From NCBI RefSeq assembly GCF_030816015.1, contig NZ_JAUSXN010000001.1:4712001-4776000 (forward strand): a stretch of 64,000 bases of DNA, given 5' to 3'. This DNA comes from Pedobacter sp. W3I1 (lineage in GTDB: Bacteria; Bacteroidota; Bacteroidia; Sphingobacteriales; Sphingobacteriaceae). Shown in pieces: positions 42,883 through 51,739 of this stretch (within the stretch, counting starts at the first letter, position 1; each line of letters begins with the position of its first letter). A program made the position numbers and the translations under genes. Under the pieces are notes generated by a model. The model saw only the letters and a list, made by a program, of their open reading frames with translations, had not been told where the DNA came from and did not search any database.

Positions 42883-44232
42883 TTACTTTTTATCTAACGC
42901 GATAAATTTATCGTAATCAATATCCTTTTGCTCTAAAGTAACAACAGATTTGATTTGCTCGAAAGTTTTTAATGCTTTTACTTCTTCGAAAACACGGTTT
43001 GCATTTTCTTTTTCCTGTAAAAATTGAACAGCATATTGAGCCAATTGATCTTCTGGAAGCGGGCTTGGACTGTACATTCTGAACTGTGCGTCTAATTTAG
43101 CTTTAGCTGCCTGTACTACGTCCTCATATTTGATTTCGATGCTATTATCTTTAATGATTTTGTTTTCGATTAAAGTCCATTTAAGGTTTTTAGCGAAATC
43201 ATCATAACCTTCTGCCAATTCCTCGTCAGTTAGTTTTTCGTTTGTAGCTTTTAACCAACGACGTAAAAATTCATCAGGCAATTCGAAATCGTGCTTGGCT
43301 AAAAGCGCTTCATAAATATCGTTCGATAATTTACGTTCAGCATCTTGCTTAAACATACTTTCTACTTCTTCCGTAATTTTCGCTCTGAAACCAGCCTCAT
43401 CAGTTACGGTACCTTCACCGAATAATTTATCAAAAAACTCCTGGTTTAAATCTGATTCCTCTAAACGGTTAACGTTTTTAACGTGAAGCTTAAAGTTTGC
43501 TTTTAATGCAGCCGCTTCTTCTTCCGAAATATTTAAAGCTTTGGCAATTACTGCCGCATCTTCTAATGCTTTTTGGATATCGATCGTAACTTCATCATCT
43601 TTCTTTAAACCGATTAACGATTTAAGGATTTTTTTATCTTTTACCTGATCTAAACGAATAGTTGCTGTACTGGTAATACCACCTTCAACAGCAGTACCAT
43701 CTGCAGCTACCTGAGTTAATTCGGTGTAAAGCACATCATCATCAGCCGAAACCTCAGGATTAGTCATTTTACCATAGCTGCGACGAATATTTTTGATACG
43801 GCTTTCTAAAGTTTCTTTATCAGCCTTAATTACATATTCAGTAAATTTATCTTTAGATGAAAGATTTACATCAAAAGCAGGTGCTAAACCTAACTCATAA
43901 TCAAATTCGAAATCATCTGTATTGTCCCACTTAAATTCACGCTCATCATCCATTTTAGGAAGTGGCTGACCTAAAATCTCTAATTTTTGCTCAGCAATGT
44001 AGTTAGATAATGTATCGTTCAACAAGTTGTTAACCTCCTCTACCAAAATACTTTTGCCATACATTTTTTTAATGTGGGCAGCAGGAACCATTCCCTTACG
44101 GAAACCAGGTAATTGCGCTTTTTTAGCTTGATCTTTAATGGCTTTCTCTACTTTTACAGTATAATCTGCAGGTGCAATTTTGATTTTTACAACAGCATTT
44201 AAGTTGCCGGTTTTTTCCTGTGTAATATTCAT
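42883..44232 (-). CDS. tig: Trigger factor
   Basis: A ribosome-bound chaperone for nascent chains. 449 aa. The ribosome-binding signature LPGFRKGMVP (residues 40-49) is present. The middle section where E. coli has the FKBP domain is diverged (about 150-250), so isomerase activity is uncertain, as in many Bacteroidota. The C-terminal helical arms have FLQEKENANRVFEEVK. First gene of the operon with clpP and clpX, but with the S23 gene between. Confidence 0.9.
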   Translation of the reverse strand: MNITQEKTGNLNAVVKIKIAPADYTVKVEKAIKDQAKKAQLPGFRKGMVPAAHIKKMYGKSILVEEVNNLLNDTLSNYIAEQKLEILGQPLPKMDDEREFKWDNTDDFEFDYELGLAPAFDVNLSSKDKFTEYVIKADKETLESRIKNIRRSYGKMTNPEVSADDDVLYTELTQVAADGTAVEGGITSTATIRLDQVKDKKILKSLIGLKKDDEVTIDIQKALEDAAVIAKALNISEEEAAALKANFKLHVKNVNRLEESDLNQEFFDKLFGEGTVTDEAGFRAKITEEVESMFKQDAERKLSNDIYEALLAKHDFELPDEFLRRWLKATNEKLTDEELAEGYDDFAKNLKWTLIENKIIKDNSIEIKYEDVVQAAKAKLDAQFRMYSPSPLPEDQLAQYAVQFLQEKENANRVFEEVKALKTFEQIKSVVTLEQKDIDYDKFIALDKK

Positions 44233-44238
44233 TTTTTT

Positions 44239-44296
44239 GAGATATCAGTATTGAGATGTGCAATTAGACTTGAGTATCGAGATATGAGATCTGAGA
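44239..44296. repeat. GAGATAT-type heptad repeat
   Basis: Units such as GAGATAT, GAGATGT, GACTTGA, GATATGA and GATCTGA follow with 7-nt period directly upstream of tig. No inverted arm is seen. Confidence 0.55.
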
Positions 44297-44351
44297 CAAA
44301 CAGCACATATCGCTTCAATTAAAACAGCACATCAATTTTTATTAATCAATG

Positions 44352-44393
44352 TTTTAAAAAACAAAGCCGTTCCGATTAATATCGGAACGGCTT
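44352..44393 (-). terminator. Terminator of tRNA-Leu
   Basis: AAGCCGTTCCGAT pairs perfectly (13 bp) with ATCGGAACGGCTT around TAAT; on the minus strand TTTGTTTTTT follows. It lies 10 bp past the tRNA 3' end. Confidence 0.88.
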
Positions 44394-44402
44394 CATTTGT
44401 AG

Positions 44403-44484
44403 TGCGGATGAAGGGACTCGAACCCCCACGCCGTGAAGCGCCAGATCCTAAGTCTGGTGCGGCTACCAATTACGCCACATCCGC
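44403..44484 (-). tRNA. tRNA-Leu, anticodon TAG
   Basis: 82 nt. The acceptor stem GCGGATG pairs with CATCCGC. The anticodon stem CCAGA/TCTGG encloses CTTAGGA, whose anticodon TAG reads CUA. A class II variable arm (GCTTCACGGC) and the T-loop TTCGAGT are present. CCA is not encoded. A -7/-33 promoter lies upstream and a terminator downstream, so it is a single-gene unit. Confidence 0.95.
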
Positions 44485-44506
44485 AATTAGGATTTATTTT
44501 GGATTG

Positions 44507-44535
44507 CAAAGATAGGAACTAGATTGAATAATCAA
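44507..44535 (-). promoter_or_regulatory. Promoter of tRNA-Leu
   Basis: On the minus strand TTG (44535-44533) lies 18 bp before TATCTTTG (44514-44507), the Bacteroidota -33/-7 layout. Confidence 0.6.
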
Positions 44536-44660
44536 AAATATATGCACGAAATTGTTAAATATTTTTGATCAAAAAAGCTAAGTCATTAAGGCTGAACGAG
44601 AAAAATTCAATAAAATATTTAGAATTATTATCCTCCATTTGACATATTACTTAAAAGGGT

Positions 44661-44735
44661 CGTCATCCTGAACTTGTTTCTGATCTTATTAAAAATGATT
44701 AACACAGATAGATGCTAAAACAAGTTCAGCAGGAC
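44661..44735. repeat. REP-like doublet, diverged
   Basis: CGTCATCCTGAACTTGTTTC at the left and AACAAGTTCAGCAGGACG at the right face each other around 40 bp. It is related to the A and B units at 39165 and 1649. Apart from it, 44540-44769 shows no gene. Confidence 0.6.
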
Positions 44736-44769
44736 GCATCTGTGGAGAGAATAATCAGGATCTTAGTTA

Positions 44770-45072
44770 TTAAAATTTCACCAATGTTACATCGATAAAC
44801 TCAGGGCCGCCTTCCAGCGGATAGCCAGAAACCTTTTTCCCTTTTATGGTAACTTTCTTATCTAAATAAGTATCCAGATTTATGCTTGCACTTTTTAGGG
44901 CGTAAGTTTTATTGTCTGCTTTAAGCAAATGTGTACCGTATTGGAAGGTAGTCATGCCCAATTTTTCTATTGTTCCGCTTGCTGTAACGGTACCGGAGTT
45001 TCCTCCGCTTTTCATTGAACTGCAACCAGAAATTACGGCTACGAATAAGGATAGTATTAATATTTTTTTCAT
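44770..45072 (-). CDS. Small lipoprotein, 100 aa
   Basis: A lipobox ISGC (Cys17) ends the signal MKKILILSLFVAVISGC. The mature part is a short beta-rich fold (TVTASGTIEKLGMTTFQYG, KVTIKGKKVSGYPLEGG) that resembles an OB-type domain. No family recognised. Alone in the gap between a REP doublet and the binding-protein gene. Confidence 0.75.
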   Translation of the reverse strand: MKKILILSLFVAVISGCSSMKSGGNSGTVTASGTIEKLGMTTFQYGTHLLKADNKTYALKSASINLDTYLDKKVTIKGKKVSGYPLEGGPEFIDVTLVKF

Positions 45073-45133
45073 AATAAGATAACGAGATGGTTTAATTTTA
45101 TGCTACAAATTACAAAAATTTAATCGCCAAAAA

Positions 45134-45931
45134 TTAATAAAGTTCTTTTTGGAACTCGAAAAAATACTGAACAGCTTTAACCAGCCTGCTTCCGTACCAG
45201 CTAAACATCTCTCCATCAACAAGCATAATTTTTGCATTTGGAATGGCCGCTTGTATTTCTTTAATGTGCTTTTCGCCGAAGGGATAAGGCTCAGAAGACA
45301 GTAAAATAAGTTCACAGTTCAAAGTTTTCAGTTCGGCTAATGTAACCGATGGATAACGGTCTTGTTTGATCACATTCGTCATTCCGTTAATGAACAGAAT
45401 ATCATTTATAAAGGTATTTTTTCCGGCAGTCATATAGGGGTTGCGCCAGATGAGATAGGCTACCTTTTTATCAATTTGGTGTTGAAGTGCAAGTGTTTTT
45501 AAGTCATTAAAACCCGCGGAAATTAAATGGTTAAGGTAACTGGCTTCTGGTTCGCGATCTACCAGCGCGCCTATCTGGCCAATGGTCTTCATGGCATCAT
45601 CTAAAGTGAAAATATCGCTCATCCAAACCGGAAAATATGCCGCAATTTCTTCTATATCACTTTGCGTATTTTCTTCTTTGTTACCAATAATCAAATCGGG
45701 TTTTAGATCCTTAATTAAATCGATGTTGAGCTTCTTTGTGCCGCCAACCTTGGTTCGTTCTGCAAATTTTTCTATCGGATGGATGCAAAATTTAGTCAAT
45801 CCGATAACTTCATTGTCCAATCCCAGGTCAAACAACAATTCCGTTTGTGAGGGCACAACAGAAATAATCCGTTTTGGTGGAAAATTAATGGTTAACTCTC
45901 TTCCCATCTGATCCGTAAATGATTTTTGCAT
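45134..45931 (-). CDS. Helical-backbone metal-receptor (BtuF-like) protein without signal peptide
   Basis: 265 aa of the TroA/BtuF-like fold: PKRIISVVPSQTELLFDLGL, LIKDLKPDLIIGNKEEN, then a C-terminal lobe with IMLVDGEMFSWYGSRLV. The family binds vitamin B12 or iron chelates outside the cell. This one starts directly at the mature fold (MQKSFTDQMGRELTINF), with no signal or lipobox. It may be cytoplasmic or have a different start. No permease or ATPase of the BtuCD type is adjacent. Confidence 0.8.
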   Translation of the reverse strand: MQKSFTDQMGRELTINFPPKRIISVVPSQTELLFDLGLDNEVIGLTKFCIHPIEKFAERTKVGGTKKLNIDLIKDLKPDLIIGNKEENTQSDIEEIAAYFPVWMSDIFTLDDAMKTIGQIGALVDREPEASYLNHLISAGFNDLKTLALQHQIDKKVAYLIWRNPYMTAGKNTFINDILFINGMTNVIKQDRYPSVTLAELKTLNCELILLSSEPYPFGEKHIKEIQAAIPNAKIMLVDGEMFSWYGSRLVKAVQYFFEFQKELY

Positions 45932-46040
45932 AAAGCAAAGTTAATTTAACCACAGCTAAAAAGGGTAAACACAGATAGAAATTGTTACCTCTCCAAATCT
46001 GTACTTACCCCTAACCTCTTGTTAAAATAATAATATAGAT

Positions 46041-46724
46041 TTAACTTAATACGGCCACATCCTCCTTTACTACACCATCGGCGATGTGCAAAATCCTATT
46101 TCCATATTGCGCATTTTTCTCTGAATGTGTTACCTGGATAATGGTAATTCCATCTTCCTGATTTAGCTTTTTAAATAGTGTCATAATTTCTTCGGCCTGT
46201 GCCGATTGCAAGTTGCCCGTTGGCTCATCAGCCAGAATGATAGAGGGTTGAGCAGCCAATGCCCTTGCTATACCAACCAATTGTTGCTGCCCGCCTGACA
46301 GTTGATTCGGGAATAAATCTTTTTTAGCCACCATATTAAAACGGTCCAGCAGGTCGGCAATCCTACTTGCCCGCTCCGCGCTACCCACTTTTTTGTACAA
46401 CAGTGGGGCTTCAATATTTTCATAAACGGTCATTTCATCAATTAAGTGGTAGGCCTGAAAAACAAAGCCTATGTGGTTGCGGTAAAGCTCGATACGTTTA
46501 CGTTCATTCAGCGAGGTTACATCTTCGCCCAGAAACTCGTAGGAACCATAAGTTGGCTCTTCGAGCATGCCAATAATATTAAGCAAGGTAGATTTTCCTG
46601 CACCTGATGGTCCCATAATGGAAACAAATTCACCTTGTTTAATACTGGTAGTAACCAAACGCAACACATAATTTTTAATGCCTTTGTTGGCGTAATATTT
46701 TTCGATGTTATTAAGTTGTATCAT
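46041..46724 (-). CDS. MacB/LolD-type ABC ATPase of the permease array
   Basis: 227 aa. Walker A GPSGAGKST, Q-loop GFVFQAYHLIDEM and Walker B IILADEPTGNLQS are normal. The signature reads LSGGQQQLVGIARAL, where the usual R-V-A is L-V-G. The switch His (IQVTHSEKNA) is present. It is the last gene of the array and the only ATPase seen for at least seven permeases, so it may serve several of them. Confidence 0.88.
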   Translation of the reverse strand: MIQLNNIEKYYANKGIKNYVLRLVTTSIKQGEFVSIMGPSGAGKSTLLNIIGMLEEPTYGSYEFLGEDVTSLNERKRIELYRNHIGFVFQAYHLIDEMTVYENIEAPLLYKKVGSAERASRIADLLDRFNMVAKKDLFPNQLSGGQQQLVGIARALAAQPSIILADEPTGNLQSAQAEEIMTLFKKLNQEDGITIIQVTHSEKNAQYGNRILHIADGVVKEDVAVLS

Positions 46725-46734
46725 ATTTTTAGGG

Positions 46735-46799
46735 TTAAGTGCAAAGTGGTTGGCGGTGAGCGAGGGTTTATCGCTTTACGCCAAACGCTCCACGCGATT
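46735..46799. repeat. CGC-type heptad spacer in the permease array
   Basis: AGTGGTTGGCGGTGAGCG faces CGCTTTACGCCAAACGCTCC; units spaced by about 7. It lies between permease 1 and the ATPase. Confidence 0.5.
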
Positions 46800-46800
46800 C

Positions 46801-49170
46801 TTATTCGTATTTTAAAGCCTCAACTGCATTCGTTTTTGCAGCACGGTAAGTTTGCCAGGTAATTGTTAAAATGGAAATCAACAAAGTTAGTGTTGCAGTT
46901 AATGCAAACATCCATAAACTTAAAGGTGTTCTTAATTCGAAATGCTGCAACCAATCGTTCATGATGTAGTACGCAATTGGAAGAGATATTACAATTGCTA
47001 TAAATATTAATTTTATAAAATTTAATGAAAGTAAGGTCATTAGTTCTGTGATTGAAGCACCCAGGATTTTACGGATACTCACTTCTTTTATTCTTTGTGA
47101 GGTACTAAAAGATGAAAGGCCAAATAAACCCAGGCAGGATACAAAAACGGCTAAACAACCAAACAGATTGGCCAAAGTGCCTAAAATTCTCTCGTTTTTT
47201 AATTTAGTTTCGTTTAAACCATCAATAAATTTTATCTCGACAGGAAAATTTGGATTTATTTCTTTTACCAGCTTATCGATTACACCAATACTTTCGTTTA
47301 AGCTTTTAGTCGGATTTAACCTCATCGTAATTACATCGCTAATATCTGCATAGGCAATAAGCATTGGTGCGGCCACTTTACTCGGATCTCCCCAAACTAT
47401 GTTTTCAAAAACACCTACTACATTTCGCCTAGCGCCTTGATATAAAATCCTGGCGCCAACTGGATTTTTTAAATGCATTACTTCAACAGCTTTTTTACTT
47501 AATAGCAGTGCGGCTGTATCTGATGCAAATTTTTGATTAAAATCTCTTCCTGCCAACAATTTAATATTTGCCGTTTTAAAGAAATCATAGGTGGTATAAA
47601 TTTGATCGAAATCTATCATTTTATCACTTTCGGCCATTCCATCCCAGCCTAAACCTCTAATGCTGCTGTTTTTATTCGAGATGCTGCCTGATGATTGTGT
47701 AACACCAACCACAGCACCGCTTGATAACAATCGTGTTTTTAACAGGTTGAATTTTTCATACAATACCCCTTCATGAGGTATTTCTAACAACCCGGTGGAT
47801 TTGTAGCCTAAAGGCATATTTTTAATAAACTGAATCTGTTTGTAGATGGTTATAGTTGCTGCAATTAACACGATCGAGAAGCTAAATTGAACAACTACCA
47901 AAACCTGTCTGAAAGTTAATCCGTATCCTTTTTTAAAGTTTAAAGTTTTTTTAAGCGACTGGATCACGTTAAATCCTGAAAGATAAAATGAAGGGTAGCT
48001 CCCGGAAATAAAACCTGTGATGATCAATACACCAAAAATCAAAATCCAATTGATTGGGTTTAAATAATCAAAAACGATTTCAATACCTAATAACTTGTTA
48101 AACATGGGCAAGCTAAACTCCAGGATAATGATGCTCAGCAGAATACTGATGAGTGTTAAAATAAACGACTCTAACATAAACTGAAAAATCAGATCTGCTC
48201 TGGATGCACCCATCGTTTTTTTAACGCCAATTTCTTTTGCCCGCCCTTGTGTATTGGCCGTTGCTAAATTCATAAAATTAATGCAGGCAATAAGGAGGAT
48301 ACCAATGGCTAAGCCAACAAATAGTTGCACCTGGGCAATATTACCGCCAATGCTTTTGCCATTTAAAAAGGTTCCCTGCAGGTGCAATTTTGTTAAGGGA
48401 TAAAGAAATACATCTTCTTTAGCTGCTGAAAAGTGATTGTTTACAAAACCCTTTAATTTTGCATTAAAGGCAGTAACATCGGCGTGTTCATTTAATTGTA
48501 ATAAGGTATAATAATCGTGGCTTCCCCAATTTGGTTTCTTTGGCCATTGATTTAAATTTTCATATAAAGACCATGTTGTTAACGATTCAAAACCATAGGT
48601 AACATTGGCTGGAAGATCTTTTATTACTGCTGTTACTTTTAAATCAACCTGATTTTCGAAACGTACTTTTTGGTTCAGCACATCAGTTTTACCAAATATC
48701 CGTTTTGCTGCCGTTTCTGTTAGTATAATCGAATTTGGATCGTTCAATGCTTTCTCCGGGTTTCCGCTAATGAAATCATAGTTAAATAACCGCAAAAAAT
48801 CAGGGTCAACATACCTACTATCCAGCTTTAAACTTTCTTCGCCATTGGCCACCAATCTTTTATAAACAGATGTAGCTCTGGCACCATACTTTATATCAGG
48901 AAACTCCTCTTTAAGGGCAGCTAACATCACATTCTGCGACTGATCAATGGTCCTAATCACCTGGCCGTTCTGATCATTTAAATTAATCATGGCCTGATAG
49001 ATGTGAGGTGAGTTTTTAAACTGTTTGTCGTAGCCCCACTCATAAGTAGCATATAACATCAGTAACAAACAAGAAGTTAAACCAATGGCCAAACCGCCAA
49101 TATTAATGGCTGCATAAACTTTGTTCTTAAATAGGTTTCGCCATGCGATTTTTAAGTTCAATTTGAACAT
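46801..49170 (-). CDS. FtsX/MacB-type ABC permease 1
   Basis: 789 aa, two MacB_PCD-FtsX halves, about eight membrane helices (around residues 21-41, 283-303, 335-360, 378-398, 428-448, 670-690, 715-738, 752-775). The first half ends ACINFMNLATANTQGRAKEI; the second has FGLSSFSTSQRIKEVSIRK. It ends VEALKYE like all members. Nearest to the ATPase (76 bp), so probably its partner. By C-terminus it is closest to permease 6. Likely an envelope exporter or mechanotransmitter; substrate unknown. Confidence 0.88.
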   Translation of the reverse strand: MFKLNLKIAWRNLFKNKVYAAINIGGLAIGLTSCLLLMLYATYEWGYDKQFKNSPHIYQAMINLNDQNGQVIRTIDQSQNVMLAALKEEFPDIKYGARATSVYKRLVANGEESLKLDSRYVDPDFLRLFNYDFISGNPEKALNDPNSIILTETAAKRIFGKTDVLNQKVRFENQVDLKVTAVIKDLPANVTYGFESLTTWSLYENLNQWPKKPNWGSHDYYTLLQLNEHADVTAFNAKLKGFVNNHFSAAKEDVFLYPLTKLHLQGTFLNGKSIGGNIAQVQLFVGLAIGILLIACINFMNLATANTQGRAKEIGVKKTMGASRADLIFQFMLESFILTLISILLSIIILEFSLPMFNKLLGIEIVFDYLNPINWILIFGVLIITGFISGSYPSFYLSGFNVIQSLKKTLNFKKGYGLTFRQVLVVVQFSFSIVLIAATITIYKQIQFIKNMPLGYKSTGLLEIPHEGVLYEKFNLLKTRLLSSGAVVGVTQSSGSISNKNSSIRGLGWDGMAESDKMIDFDQIYTTYDFFKTANIKLLAGRDFNQKFASDTAALLLSKKAVEVMHLKNPVGARILYQGARRNVVGVFENIVWGDPSKVAAPMLIAYADISDVITMRLNPTKSLNESIGVIDKLVKEINPNFPVEIKFIDGLNETKLKNERILGTLANLFGCLAVFVSCLGLFGLSSFSTSQRIKEVSIRKILGASITELMTLLSLNFIKLIFIAIVISLPIAYYIMNDWLQHFELRTPLSLWMFALTATLTLLISILTITWQTYRAAKTNAVEALKYE

Positions 49171-49171
49171 A

Positions 49172-49256
49172 GTGTTAAGGTTGAGGGTTGGAAGGTTAAA
49201 GGTTGGAAGGTTTGGGCGCTTAGCCGTCTACCTTAAAACCTTCTGCCTTCCTGCCT
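49172..49256. repeat. GGTT heptad spacer between permeases 1 and 2
   Basis: GGTT recurs at steps of 7 and 8 on the plus strand and CCTT-rich units face it, so a stem can form. It is almost the same as the spacer at 51653. Confidence 0.65.
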
Positions 49257-49257
49257 A

Positions 49258-51651
49258 TTATTCATATTTAAGTGCATCAATAGTATTTGCAGCTGCTGCT
49301 TTATACGAGCGGATACTGACTGTTATTAAAGTCATAGCCATAGATATCACCATTGCCAGGGCGAACGGCCAGATGCTTATATCAATTCGATAGGCAAAAC
49401 CCGAAAGCCATTTGGAAATGAATAAATAAGACAGTGGCCAGGCCAGGAGATTTGCGATAAAAACCATTATCAGGAACGAGCCGTTTAGCATTTTCACCAA
49501 TTCGATTGTTGATGCGCCTAACACTTTTCTGATGGCAACTTCTTTGGTTCTTTGCGTGGCGACGAAAGAAATCAATCCGAATAAACCAATAAAGGAGATG
49601 AAGATGATTACACCTGCGAAGACTTTGAACAGGACACCCATAGTTTGCTCACTCTCGTAATAGTTATTGATGCTTTGGTTCACAAAACTTGAATCGAAAA
49701 TCCCATTGGGAAAATTGCTTTTCCAAACGGCTTCAACTTCTTTCATTGAAGAAACCAATTGTTCAGCATCCATTTTTATCGCGACATTCCAGTACTCATC
49801 TTTACCCGGAAAAATTGCTAATCCTGAAATGTTTTCTTTTAATGACTGATCGTTAAAATCTTTTATAACACCAGCAATTGGTAATGTGTTCCCGCTGGCA
49901 TATATTATTTTTCCAATGGCGTCCTCTGGATTCAGAATGTGCATTTTTTTTAAAAAAGTTTCGTTTACCACACAGGCATTCGCCGTATCACTCTTGCGAA
50001 AGACTTTTCCAGCTATTAATTTCAGATCAAAAACTTTAAAGAAACTTTCATCAGCACGCATATTCCGTAATTCGAAATCTTCGTTTTTAATCCCATTATA
50101 AGTGAAATCACTCGAATTAATGTTGCTTGATAATGGAGGCGATTGGCAAAAACTCATTTCTTGTACACCTGGAATCCTTAGTATGCGTTCTCTAAAAGTA
50201 TTATATTTTATTTTACTTAAACTGTCATTAGGGATACCAACCATCGCCACAGCATTTGGGTTAAATCCTAAAGATTTTTCCTGTACATATTGCATCTGTT
50301 TAATTATCACCAAAGTTCCGATAATCAATATTACGGTTATTGAAAACTGAACCACAACCAGTATTTTCCGAAGACTTAAGCCACCGTTATTTAGCGAAAT
50401 CTTGTTTTTGATAGCGAGCGCAGGATTAAACTTCGAAATAATTACTGCCGGATAAAATCCTGCCAGAAAACTTACAAACACAACGAGAATGGCCATAAAA
50501 AAGAATATTGCCGGATGACTGAATAAGCTGAATTCGATTGTGCCTTTAAAAAGATTCTGCATGGGCGGAATTGCCAGTTCAGTTATAACACAGGCAATAA
50601 GTAAAGCAACTAAACTCACAGCAAAAGTTTCCATCAGAAACTGAGTTACAAGTTGCTTTCTTTTACTGCCCATAACCTTGCGAACCCCCACTTCTTTAGA
50701 TCGGTTAACAGATTGAGCAGTACTTAAATTGACGAAATTTATGCAAGCTGTAATAATTAGAAACAAGCCAATTACAGCAAGACCATAAATCTCACTTCTA
50801 TTAATTGACGAATCGGCGAAGTTGTCGTATTTCTCACTAAAATGTATTTCCCTTAGAGGCTGAAGTCGGTTTGTTTGATTACCCGCTATCTTTTGAATCG
50901 GATAATACTTCTGATTGAACCTGGTTATCGATTCTTTCAAGTCGCCGGCTTTCAAACCGGCTTTTATGAGTACATAACTTGATGAGCTTGAATTTACGGA
51001 ATCCCAGTTATCATTAAACCTTCCCGCATAAGTTTCATAACTAATTATGATTCCTAAAGGGAAACTGCTGTTTTGCGGCATATCCTGAATAATCCCCGAC
51101 ACTTTTAGGCCTATCCTATTTTCTAAGGTGATAGCTTTTCCTATTGCACCTTTTATACTTCCAAAAAATTTAATGGCATTCTTTTCTGTTAATACGACCA
51201 TGTTAGGTTCGGCTAGTGCTAAATCCGGAGCGCTATAAATCCACTTAATATCGCTGAAAACTTCGAAGAAATCAGGCTGGGCATAGTAAACAGCCTCACG
51301 AGATTTAAGTTTCTCCTTACCCTTAGTATCCTTAACACTAATTATTCCACCCCTTTTAATAATAGAGCCAACCTTTTCGAGCCCTGTAATTTCATTTCTT
51401 GCAGCTGCAGAAAAAGGTATTGGCACGCCAGCCGAGTAGTCATCGTAGGCGTTGTATTTCCAATCGGTAACTACTCTGAAAATCCTGTCTTCATTTTTAA
51501 ATCCCTCGTCAAAACTCATTTGGTAGCGAATAAAAATAAATATCAAAATACAGCTCGCCATCCCAATAGAAAGACCTATCACATTGATAAATGTATAGCC
51601 TTTATTCTTCCACAGGTTTCGCCAGGCGATTTTTAAGTTCAATCTGAACAT
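49258..51651 (-). CDS. FtsX/MacB-type ABC permease 2
   Basis: 797 aa, same architecture. N-terminus MFRLNLKIAWRNLWKNKGYT; the C-terminal block has FGLISFVATQRTKEVAIRK and ends IDALKYE. It is a close paralogue of permease 3 over its whole length, including the 85-bp spacer, showing a recent tandem duplication. Periplasmic domain 1 is about residues 45-285, domain 2 about 465-680. Confidence 0.88.
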   Translation of the reverse strand: MFRLNLKIAWRNLWKNKGYTFINVIGLSIGMASCILIFIFIRYQMSFDEGFKNEDRIFRVVTDWKYNAYDDYSAGVPIPFSAAARNEITGLEKVGSIIKRGGIISVKDTKGKEKLKSREAVYYAQPDFFEVFSDIKWIYSAPDLALAEPNMVVLTEKNAIKFFGSIKGAIGKAITLENRIGLKVSGIIQDMPQNSSFPLGIIISYETYAGRFNDNWDSVNSSSSSYVLIKAGLKAGDLKESITRFNQKYYPIQKIAGNQTNRLQPLREIHFSEKYDNFADSSINRSEIYGLAVIGLFLIITACINFVNLSTAQSVNRSKEVGVRKVMGSKRKQLVTQFLMETFAVSLVALLIACVITELAIPPMQNLFKGTIEFSLFSHPAIFFFMAILVVFVSFLAGFYPAVIISKFNPALAIKNKISLNNGGLSLRKILVVVQFSITVILIIGTLVIIKQMQYVQEKSLGFNPNAVAMVGIPNDSLSKIKYNTFRERILRIPGVQEMSFCQSPPLSSNINSSDFTYNGIKNEDFELRNMRADESFFKVFDLKLIAGKVFRKSDTANACVVNETFLKKMHILNPEDAIGKIIYASGNTLPIAGVIKDFNDQSLKENISGLAIFPGKDEYWNVAIKMDAEQLVSSMKEVEAVWKSNFPNGIFDSSFVNQSINNYYESEQTMGVLFKVFAGVIIFISFIGLFGLISFVATQRTKEVAIRKVLGASTIELVKMLNGSFLIMVFIANLLAWPLSYLFISKWLSGFAYRIDISIWPFALAMVISMAMTLITVSIRSYKAAAANTIDALKYE

Positions 51652-51652
51652 A

Positions 51653-51738
51653 GTTGTTAATGTTGAGGGTTGGAAGGTTAAAGGTTGGAAGGTGTGGGCG
51701 CTTAGCCGTCTACCTTAAAACCTTCTGCCTTCCAGCCT
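51653..51738. repeat. GGTT heptad spacer between permeases 2 and 3
   Basis: Nearly identical to 49172-49256 (a few base changes), with GGTT units and the complementary arm CTACCTTAAAACCTTCTGCC. Confidence 0.65.
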
Positions 51739-51739
51739 A

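Noticed and set aside
45103..45315. 70-codon ORF overlapping the BtuF-like gene
   Set aside because: An out-of-frame shadow of the binding-protein C-terminus.
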